Source of the DNA: Aquabacter sp. L1I39
Lineage (GTDB): Bacteria > Pseudomonadota > Alphaproteobacteria > Rhizobiales > Xanthobacteraceae
Assembly (NCBI RefSeq): GCF_017742835.1
Contig: NZ_CP072392.1
Coordinates: forward strand, 2,664,387-2,728,386
DNA: 64,000 bases
Reading direction: 5' to 3'
Position 1 is the first letter of the stretch; every line of letters begins with the position of its first letter. Shown piece after piece: positions 37,323 to 44,909 of this stretch. Both the position numbers and the translations under genes were made by a program. Under the pieces are notes generated by a model. That model had not been told where the DNA came from and ran no database searches. It saw only the letters and a program-made list of their open reading frames with translations.

Positions 37323-38450
37323 TTGGCGAACGCCTCGCTCCTTGATGTCCGCCAGGATGGCGATCAGCTGCGCGTGGCGGGGCAGGGCATCTGGACCTCC
37401 GACACTGCGGGCACGCTGGAGCAGGCGGTGAATGCCGCAGTGCAGCGTTACCCCGCGCCTGGGCGCGTGACCATCGACATGTCCGGGGTCGAGCGCCTCG
37501 ACACCTTCGGCGCGCTGCTGCTGGAGCGGCTGCGCCGGGCCTGGTCGCGCGATGGGGTGGAGCCCGCAGTCACCGGGCTGCAGCCGCGCTATGATGCCCT
37601 CATTCAGGAGATGAAGCGCACCGGACGCGATGCTCCCCCGCCGGCCCGCCGCATTCCAGGGGTTCTGGAACGGCTGGGCATGACCGTGGTGGAGATTGCC
37701 AAGGACGCGCTCGCGCTCCTCAATTTCATCGGCGCCACCATCGCTGCCCTCCTGCGCATGCTGGCGCGTCCGCGCAATTTCCGGTTCACCTCCATGGTGA
37801 ACCAGATGGACCGCGCCGGTTTCCGCGCGGTGCCCATCATCATCCTCATCACCTTCCTGATCGGCGCCATCCTCGGCCAGCAGGGCATCTTCCATTTCCG
37901 CCAGTTCGGCGCCGAAATCTATGTGGTGGACATGGTCGGCGTGCTTGTGCTGCGCGAGCTCGGCGTGCTCATCGTCTCCATCATGATCGCCGGCCGCTCC
38001 GGCAGTGCGTTCACCGCCGAGCTCGGCTCCATGCGCATGCGGGAGGAAGTGGACGCGCTGCGCGTCATGGGCTTCGACCCGGTGGAAATCCTTGTGGTGC
38101 CGCGCGTTCTGGCGCTGATCCTGGCGCTGCCGCTGCTGACCTTCGTCGGCTCCATGGCGGCCCTCGTCGGGGGCGGCCTTGTCTGCTGGACCTATGGCGG
38201 CATCACGCCGGACGTGTTCCTCGACCGGCTGAAGGACGCCATCTCCATCGACCACTTTCTGGTGGGCATCATCAAGGCGCCGTTCATGGCGGCGGTGATC
38301 GGCCTTGTCTCGTGCCTGGAAGGCCTGCGGGTGGGCGGCAGCGCGGAATCGCTCGGCCAGCACACCACCGCCTCGGTGGTCAAAGCCATCTTCCTCGTCA
38401 TCGTGATGGACGGGGTCTTCGCCATGTTCTTCGCGTCCATCAATATGTGA
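37323..38450 (+). CDS. mlaE: MlaE-family ABC transporter permease with N-terminal STAS domain
   Basis: 375 aa from TTG at 37323 (GGAGA 7 bp upstream); an ATG at 37269 without a ribosome-binding site would add 18 residues. Residues 1-100 are a STAS domain (VTIDMSGVERLDTFGALLL), fusing the MlaB role to the permease. The MlaE part has five or six hydrophobic segments with VDMVGVLVLRELGVLIVSIM and AGRSGSAFTAELGSMR. It moves phospholipids between the inner and outer membranes with the next three genes. Confidence 0.9.
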   Translation: MANASLLDVRQDGDQLRVAGQGIWTSDTAGTLEQAVNAAVQRYPAPGRVTIDMSGVERLDTFGALLLERLRRAWSRDGVEPAVTGLQPRYDALIQEMKRTGRDAPPPARRIPGVLERLGMTVVEIAKDALALLNFIGATIAALLRMLARPRNFRFTSMVNQMDRAGFRAVPIIILITFLIGAILGQQGIFHFRQFGAEIYVVDMVGVLVLRELGVLIVSIMIAGRSGSAFTAELGSMRMREEVDALRVMGFDPVEILVVPRVLALILALPLLTFVGSMAALVGGGLVCWTYGGITPDVFLDRLKDAISIDHFLVGIIKAPFMAAVIGLVSCLEGLRVGGSAESLGQHTTASVVKAIFLVIVMDGVFAMFFASINM

Positions 38451-38456
38451 GCCGAC

Positions 38457-39278
38457 ATGGACGCGCCCGACACTTCCCGCTCCCCCGACGCCCCGCCCGT
38501 GATGACCGCCGCCCCCGGCGAGCCGATCATCAGCGTGCGCGATCTCGTGGTAGGCTTCGGCGACCGCATCGTCCTCAACCATCTCAACCTCGACATCATG
38601 CGCGGCGAGATCCTCGGCTTCGTCGGCACGTCAGGCGGCGGCAAGTCGGTGCTCACCCGCACCATTCTCGGCCTCGTGCCCAAGCGATCCGGGACGGTGG
38701 AGGTCTTCGGCCAGAATGTGGACGACCTGGACGAGAAGAAGCGTTCGGCCATGGAACGGCGGTGGGGCGTGCTGTTCCAGCAGGGGGCACTGTTCTCCTC
38801 GTTGACGGTGAAGCAGAACATCCAGTTCCCGCTGCGGGAAAATCTCAAGCTCTCCCAGAAGCTGATGGACGAGATTGCCTATACCAAGATCGAGATGGTG
38901 GGCCTGAAGCCTGATGTGGGCGAGAAGCTGCCGTCCGAACTCTCCGGCGGCATGATCAAGCGCGCCGCTCTGGCGCGTGCGCTGGTGCTCGATCCGGACA
39001 TCATGTTCCTGGACGAGCCCACCTCGGGCCTTGATCCCATCGGCGCGGGCGATTTCGACGAGTTGATCCGCACCTTGCAGCAGACTTTGGGGCTGACGGT
39101 TTTCATGGTAACGCACGATCTGGACAGCCTGCACACGGTCTGCGATCGCATCGCGGCCCTGTACGATGGTAAGGTGATCGCACAGGGGACCATCGAGACG
39201 ATGATGGCGGCGCAGCATCCCTGGCTACAATCCTATTTCCACGGGGTCCGCGCGCGGGCCGTGCGGTCGTCATGGTGA
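38457..39278 (+). CDS. mlaF: MlaF-type ABC transporter ATP-binding protein
   Basis: 273 aa. Walker A GTSGGGKSVL, Q-loop VLFQQGALFSSLTV (typical of Mla ATPases), signature LSGGMIKRAALARAL, Walker B IMFLDEPTSGLDP and H-loop VTHD. Six bp after mlaE. Confidence 0.94.
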   Translation: MDAPDTSRSPDAPPVMTAAPGEPIISVRDLVVGFGDRIVLNHLNLDIMRGEILGFVGTSGGGKSVLTRTILGLVPKRSGTVEVFGQNVDDLDEKKRSAMERRWGVLFQQGALFSSLTVKQNIQFPLRENLKLSQKLMDEIAYTKIEMVGLKPDVGEKLPSELSGGMIKRAALARALVLDPDIMFLDEPTSGLDPIGAGDFDELIRTLQQTLGLTVFMVTHDLDSLHTVCDRIAALYDGKVIAQGTIETMMAAQHPWLQSYFHGVRARAVRSSW

Positions 39279-39292
39279 GGTGGGAATAGGGC

Positions 39293-40213
39293 ATGGAGAC
39301 CAGGGCCAACTACACCATCATCGGCGCCTTCACGCTGCTCGTGCTCGGGGCGGCGTTCGGCTTCGTCTATTGGTTCGCGCGTCCCCAGGTGAGTGACGAG
39401 CGCTCCCTCTATGAGATCGTCTATAATGGCTCGGTGGCCGGCCTGCGGCAGGGCAACAATGTGCTGTTCAACGGCATTCCGGTCGGCCAGGTGACCATGC
39501 TCGGCCTCGTGCCCGGCAAGCCCAACGAGGTGCTGGTGCGGGTGGGCGTGCGTCCCGACGTGCCGATTCTGGCCGATGCGCGCGCCGGCCTGGAGACCCA
39601 GGGCCTGACCGGCATCGTGGCGGTGTCCATCCGCGGTGGGGCGGCCGATGCCAAGCCCTTGCCCATGGGCCCCAACGGCTTCCCGCGCATCGAGGCGGAC
39701 GGAGGCGCCGGCATGGCCGGCCTGATCAACACCGTGCAGGATGTGGCGGGGCGCGCCAACAAGATCCTGGAAGCGGTGGACCCCGACAAGATCGCCGCCA
39801 TCGTCGCCAATATCGAGACCTTCTCGAAGGCCCTGTCCGACCATTCGGAGGATGTGGGCTCGCTGATGCAGCGCTCCAACGAGATCGCCGGGCAGGTGCA
39901 GGAACTGGCCACCAAGGCCGATGCCGTGCTGTCTGACCTCAAGCGGGCGGCCGGCGATCCGGACGGCATGGTCAACCAGGTGTCCGAGGCCGCCGCCTCG
40001 GTGCGCCGCCTCGCCAACAATCTGGACACGCGCACGGAAGAAATCGCCACCCAGGTGGAGAAGTTCACCGGTCCTGGCTTGCGTCAGTTCGAGGCCCTGG
40101 CGGTGGATGGCCGGCGCACCTTGTCCGATATTGAGCGGGTGTTCCGCAACTTTGAGCGCAATCCCCGCCAGTTCATATTTGGCGGCAGCTCCGTACCCGA
40201 ATATAGGCGGTAA
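39293..40213 (+). CDS. mlaD: MlaD/MCE-domain substrate-binding protein
   Basis: 306 aa. N-terminal membrane anchor (YTIIGAFTLLVLGAAFGFVY), one MCE domain with VAGLRQGNNVLFNGIPVGQV, and a long helical C-terminus (~150 residues), which in relatives forms a periplasmic needle. Longer than E. coli MlaD (183 aa), closer to the Mce/PqiB style. Fourteen bp after mlaF. Confidence 0.92.
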   Translation: METRANYTIIGAFTLLVLGAAFGFVYWFARPQVSDERSLYEIVYNGSVAGLRQGNNVLFNGIPVGQVTMLGLVPGKPNEVLVRVGVRPDVPILADARAGLETQGLTGIVAVSIRGGAADAKPLPMGPNGFPRIEADGGAGMAGLINTVQDVAGRANKILEAVDPDKIAAIVANIETFSKALSDHSEDVGSLMQRSNEIAGQVQELATKADAVLSDLKRAAGDPDGMVNQVSEAAASVRRLANNLDTRTEEIATQVEKFTGPGLRQFEALAVDGRRTLSDIERVFRNFERNPRQFIFGGSSVPEYRR

Positions 40214-40218
40214 GGAGC

Positions 40219-40848
40219 ATGTTAAGAGAGTCGAGGGCTGAAACCGTGCCTCTATCCGCGAGCCTCTGGTCTGTCGTGCGCGCAGTGACGGTCGCTCTGG
40301 CGGTGACAGGCCTTGCGGCCTGCGCGTCAAATCCCATTCCCACCTTCGATCTCTCGGCGCCCAGCCAATTCACCGCCAAGGGCGGCGGCACCGGGCAGTT
40401 GGTGGTGGTGATGCCCACGGCGCTCGCGGCGTTGGACACCGAAAAGATCATGGTGGAGCCCGCCCCCGGTCAGATCACGTATCTGTCGGACGCCCAATGG
40501 GCGGACCGACTGCCGCCTCTGCTCCAGGCCCGCACCATCCAGGCGTTCGAGAATGGCAGTCGCCTTGCCCGGGTGGCGCGCCCCGGCGACGGCGTGAGCG
40601 GTGACTTCCAGCTCAATATGGACATCCGCACCTTCGGTGTCCGCATCGAGCCGTCGGGGGCACAGGCGGTGGTGGAAATCTCCGCCAAGGTGATCGCCAA
40701 CCAGGCCGGCCGCATCGTGGCGGCGCGTGTCTTCAGCGCGCGCGTGCCGATCGCGTCCGTTGCCGGGCCGGAAGTTGCCCGCGCGCTGGACGAGGCGTCC
40801 GACCAGGTACTCATCGAAATGGTGCGCTGGGCCGCCCCGCGCTTCTGA
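40219..40848 (+). CDS. ABC-type transport auxiliary lipoprotein (PqiC-like)
   Basis: 209 aa. Signal peptide with lipobox LAAC at about residues 33-36, so probably anchored in the outer membrane. The body fits the PqiC/auxiliary lipoprotein family found as the last gene of MCE operons (LPPLLQARTIQAFENGSRL; C-terminal ALDEASDQVLIEMVRW). Six bp after mlaD. Confidence 0.88.
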   Translation: MLRESRAETVPLSASLWSVVRAVTVALAVTGLAACASNPIPTFDLSAPSQFTAKGGGTGQLVVVMPTALAALDTEKIMVEPAPGQITYLSDAQWADRLPPLLQARTIQAFENGSRLARVARPGDGVSGDFQLNMDIRTFGVRIEPSGAQAVVEISAKVIANQAGRIVAARVFSARVPIASVAGPEVARALDEASDQVLIEMVRWAAPRF

Positions 40849-40969
40849 AGATGACGAGGGCCAGCCGCGGCCCCGGCTGGAGGCCGTCGCGTGCTCGGCG
40901 TGTGGCTTTATGAGTGCCCTGCTGGCGCCAGGAGCTGGCTCCTGTCCGAGACAGTCCTAACCCTACCCG

Positions 40970-41080
40970 AGAGCACGCATCGATCTGATTGCAGCGCTGC
41001 CAGATCGGCAAAACGTTATGTCTCAATCGTGTAGGGACTGATCCGATCAGGTCGGTTCACCCGGACCGGATCTGGCTCTA
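40970..41080 (-). repeat. Dispersed TAGAGC palindromic element, inverted diverged copy
   Basis: Read on the minus strand, it starts TAGAGCCAGATCCGG, has ACCTGATCGG, then AACGTTTTGCCGATCTG, and ends ATCGATGCGTGCTCT, matching the full copy at 58573-58687 in order and spacing (111 versus 115 bp). The hairpins are imperfect here. Its TAG provides the stop codon of the flavoprotein gene ending at 41078. Confidence 0.8.
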
Positions 41081-42097
41081 GCCGAAGCCGGGGAACCCGA
41101 TGCTGCGGTAGAAGCCGGTGAGGGCGTTTGCCCGCGCGAAGAAGCGTTCCGTTTGCCAGCGTGTATAGGGCTCCGCCAACTCCACACCCTCCCGAAGGTG
41201 GCGATGGGCGGCATGGCCCGCCATCATGCCGCCCATGACGGCCCGCAGCACACCCTGGGCGGATGCCGGGTCGAGGCGGGCGGCTGCATCCCCTGTGATC
41301 ATCCAGCCTGGACCCGCGGAACGCTGGGCCAGCCGCCATGTCACGTCGGCCCCCCGGCTGGGGCCGAGAGGGTCAAGGCCGGACAGCTCGTCCGGCGGCG
41401 CGTCGGTCTGGAGCGCCTCGCGATCCACCCGCAGCCGCGTCCATTGGTAGACACCCCCTCGGATGCGGGCGGACCATGTCCACCCGTCCTGGTTCGCGAT
41501 TAAAGCAGGGGCCTTATCGCGCGCGGGGCAGGCGCCGGTCCTGTAGCCATAGCGGACCCGCAGGATGGGGGAATGGCGCGCCACGGGAAGGCCCAGGCTG
41601 CGGCTGAGCCAGCGCGCGCTGCCGCTCGCATCGATCACCAAGGGAGCAAAAAACGGTCCCGCCTCCGTCGCCACACCGATGACGCAGCCGCTCTCAAGGA
41701 GCGGCGCCCTGACGCGGCATGGCATGAGCAGTTGCGCGCCGAGGGCAGCGGCGCGGTTGCGCAGCAGCGTCTCGAAGGCGGGCCGGCGGATTTGCCACCC
41801 CTGCCAGCTGCCGGAGGCATCGCCCCCGAAGGCCTGGAAGCTCGTCTTTCCCGCCAGAGAGATCCACACCCCCGCATTGCGTGCGCCGGACACCTGCGCG
41901 AGCCCGTCGGGCAGCCCGAGCTGGATCATGAGGGGCTCGATGCCCGGCTGGAGGGATTCTCCCGGCAGGCTTCGCTCCGGCTTATGCTCACACAGGAGCG
42001 TGGCAAGGCCCCGACTGGCGGCGACGATGGCGGCGGCAGCCCCGGCCGGGCCACCGCCGACCACGATCACGTCGGCATCGTGGTGTCGAGCGCCCAT
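41078..42097 (-). CDS. LodB-like FAD-dependent oxidoreductase
   Basis: 339 aa. Rossmann FAD site DVIVVGGGPAGAAAAIVAASRG at the N-terminus, then GESLQPGIEPLMIQLGL and ITGDAAARLDPASAQGV near residue 275. It resembles the tryptophan-halogenase/LodB group; LodB-type flavoproteins make the cysteine tryptophylquinone cofactor of LodA/GoxA oxidases. It overlaps the 3' end of the LodA-like gene by 31 bp. The flavoprotein call is firm; the LodB role rests on the neighbour and the GES(H/Q)PG motif. Confidence 0.78.
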   Translation of the reverse strand: MGARHHDADVIVVGGGPAGAAAAIVAASRGLATLLCEHKPERSLPGESLQPGIEPLMIQLGLPDGLAQVSGARNAGVWISLAGKTSFQAFGGDASGSWQGWQIRRPAFETLLRNRAAALGAQLLMPCRVRAPLLESGCVIGVATEAGPFFAPLVIDASGSARWLSRSLGLPVARHSPILRVRYGYRTGACPARDKAPALIANQDGWTWSARIRGGVYQWTRLRVDREALQTDAPPDELSGLDPLGPSRGADVTWRLAQRSAGPGWMITGDAAARLDPASAQGVLRAVMGGMMAGHAAHRHLREGVELAEPYTRWQTERFFARANALTGFYRSIGFPGFG

Positions 42098-44627
42098 TGG
42101 CCGCCATTCCGTTGGAAGAGAACGAGCGCCTTGTTGGAATCATCTGTGCTGCGCGCCGTATAGGCGACCACCCGGTCCTTCACCAGCACGCGGGTCTCGT
42201 TGCGGGCCTTGTCCATGGACTGCCCGTTGGCGGTGAACAGGAAGAAGCGATACTCCCATTTGAGCGCCGGGTCGGCGCCCGCCTCCGCCACGGCCGCAGC
42301 CAGTTCCTCCCCATCAGCGCGCTCCACGGTGCGGAAGGATTGCAGCGCCCACCGCGCCTTCTCGCGCAGAATGCCGCGGATGACGGAATCCTCATTGGAC
42401 TCCACGGGATGAATGCCGAGCGCCCAATAGACGGCGGCCATGGAAACCACCCGGGCGGTATATTCCTTGAAGTCGATCCGGCCAGTGAGGGCCGCGGTCA
42501 TGGTGCCTTGGAGGTCGAGATAGTCGACGTCATAAATGTCGGCATAGACCACCTCCTCCTTGTCCATGCGCGGTCCGCGCACCCCATCCCACGGCATGTA
42601 GGTCTGCGTGCCGGGCAGGGGGGCGATGCCGGTCTCGATGTCGGTCAACGGCGCGCTGGTGGGCCAGGCATAGGTGAAGCCAAGGGTGGGCGAGGCCTGC
42701 TTGTCCGGCGGGAAACTGCGGGTGTTGTCGGGCGCGACGCCGGGCCAGTAATTGCCCAGTGTGGCGCACAGCTTGATGTCCTCCAGGAACGGCGTGCCGA
42801 GGCCGATGGACTGCATGTAAGGCTGGATGGCGGGCGGATCGCCGGACGCCGGGTCATTGCCCTTGTCGAGATATATATATAGCCCTGGCTCGTCTCCCAT
42901 CCAGGATCGAAAATGCCGGCGGCAGCATCGGGCAACCCGACACTGCGATCCGCGTTGGGGCCATTGGCCGTCTGCGCCGGCCCCGGTGCGCTACCGGGCT
43001 GGGCCACGAGGCAGGTCATGGTGGTGTCGTTGATGCTGAAGCCGGCGGGCAAGGTGACATCGGCGGCCATGCGCTGCTGCGACAGGGGCAGGGGCGGCAG
43101 GGCCCACAGGGTCTTTTGCAGCGCAAGCGGCATTTCGTCGAGCCACCACCGGGTCAACTGGCGCTGGGAGACGCTCGGGAAGAAATCCGGCGGCGACACG
43201 ATAACGAAAGCGGGCTTCGACGCCTTCACCACATGCTCGATGGCGGGGCAACGCACCTCCATCCAGCCGTTTCCGGCATAGTCCACATAATGGACGGCCG
43301 GATACTTGCCGTCATAAAGCAGGCGCATCATGTCGGGGCGGCGGTTGAGGCTCTCGATGCTCTCGCCCTGGTAGCGATGTCGGATGTTCACATATTCAGG
43401 CGCCGGCCGCTGTGCTTCCGGCGCGCGGCCTGACATGAAGGCCGGCTCCGTATCCGCCCCGACGGGGAGAATTTGGAGCGAGGAATAATAGAGGGAGAGC
43501 GGCTTGGGATAATCCTTTTCGGAGGGCACCTGGAAGGTGACCACCTTGTTGCTGCCCGGAAAGGTGGCGACCTCCGCGAGCGCGGGGCGCGGGCGGGGCA
43601 CCAGCACGCCGGGGCCAAAGTCCGGATTGTCCGACAGCCCGCCGATCTCGCCGTCGCGCAGCACGAACGGATACTGGTTCAACTGCTCCTCGGTGAAGCG
43701 CGTGCCGGGGACGCCGTTCATAGTCATATAGCGCTGGAACTGGCGCAGCTTCTCATTGACGAGGTGGCTGGCGAACGTGACCGTCAGGTTCGCTCCCACG
43801 AGGCATTCAGGGCCGTCGAACAGTTTGTGGAGCGGCACCCAGAAGTCGCGTTTGTCGTCGCCCGGCTGCACGTCCTGCGGTCCGAACGTCTTTCCAGCGC
43901 CGCTGATGCGTGTCGACAGGAACGCCGCGAAGCGCTGCGGCACGGACCGAAAGGCGAAGGGCTTGGCCGGGTCGAGCGTGGCGAAGGCGCGCAGCGCTCC
44001 GTCATAATAAGGCTCTGCCGTGCCCAGATGCGACACGCCGGTGCGCGCGAAGCACAATTGCGCCGCCCGCCCTCCGACGGACTGCGAGACGTTCCGGTAT
44101 TCGAGCGCATAGACGACGATGGCCAGGTCCCTGCCGGCCACGGCGCGCGCGTTTTGGGCGATCTTTGCCAGGTCCGCCTTTGCCGCGGCATAGACGTAGT
44201 TCTCCAGCACCGCGATTTCGGACAGGGTCGGAAATCCGGCCAGTGGTGTCTTGCCGTCGGCTGCGGTCGCCACGGTTGGCGCCGCGAAGGCGTGGTAGAG
44301 CAGGCTGAGATCCGGTTGCCCGGGCGTGACGCCCTGGGTGCCGGCCGCGTTGAAGTCGCCGAAACCCGGCTGTTTGCGGTCAATGGCGGCGAGCGGCTTG
44401 GAGAGCTCGGCGACGAGGTCGGGGGCGGTGATGTCCAGTTGGCCGCCCGTGACCTTGAGCATCAAATCGCGCCAACCGAGGGGCGCGAGACGCCGGCAGG
44501 CGGCGGCCACCTGGGAGGCCAGGGGCTCATCCGCCGCGTGGGCGGGCAAGCTCATGACAGGGCCGCTCAACACCGCCGCCCCCAGCGCGACTCCCGTCGA
44601 CCGGAGAAAATCCCGCCGTGTCTTCAT
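42067..44627 (-). pseudogene. LodA/GoxA-like Tat-exported protein, interrupted by a frameshift at an (AT)5 tract
   Basis: An ~853-residue protein spread over two frames. Frame 1 (44627 to the shift near 42875) starts MKTRRDFLRSTG, a Tat signal, and reaches GIFDPGWETSQGYIYI; unshifted it would stop at 42645 (660 aa). Frame 2 resumes LDKGNDPASG and runs to 42067. Removing one AT unit joins them as GYIYLDKG. C-terminal motifs GIFDPGWE and PFLEDIKLCATLGNYWPG resemble the two CTQ-forming regions of LodA, but the first lacks the cysteine (Ala instead). It may be phase-variable, decayed or a sequencing error. Confidence 0.72.
42871..42881. repeat. (AT)5 dinucleotide tract at the frameshift point
   Basis: ATATATATATA in very GC-rich coding DNA. 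Four AT units would keep the LodA-like gene in frame, and five units put it out of frame. Dinucleotide tracts like this can slip during replication. Confidence 0.85.
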
Positions 44628-44694
44628 GATGCGCCCCCGCTTCACGTCGCAGACTTAAGCTGCACAATAAAAGAAGAGCATCCTGCTGCGAGGC

Positions 44695-44735
44695 GACGCC
44701 ACTAATTTTATATAATGAAAAACATCTTATGGTTG
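44695..44735 (-). promoter_or_regulatory. AT-rich patch upstream of the LodA-like gene
   Basis: The plus strand shows CACTAATTTTATATAATG and AAAAACATCTTATGG, a striking AT-rich island 70-110 bp before the ATG at 44627. On the minus strand it includes TATATAAAATT, a possible -10. No matching -35 was fixed, so only a promoter region is proposed. Confidence 0.35.
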
Positions 44736-44842
44736 TGCGTTCAGGGGGCATCACTCCTCCGCGCGCCGGATAACCTTGAGAGACACCGCACGGTTGGCTT
44801 CGGGTTCTGAACGCCCCCGGCCCGCAAACCCCTCCAGGCTCT

Positions 44843-44875
44843 GAGAAAAGAAGAAGGGCGGGGTCTCCCCCGCCC
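44843..44875 (-). terminator. Intrinsic terminator downstream of the GPR-like gene
   Basis: On the minus strand, 34 bp after the stop at 44910, GGGCGGGG pairs with CCCCGCCC (44856-44875) and is followed by TTCTTCTTTTCTC. The stem is strong and the tail is pyrimidine-rich. Confidence 0.75.
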
Positions 44876-44909
44876 TCGTCAGTTTGTACCGCTCTTAGGT
44901 GTTATGGGT

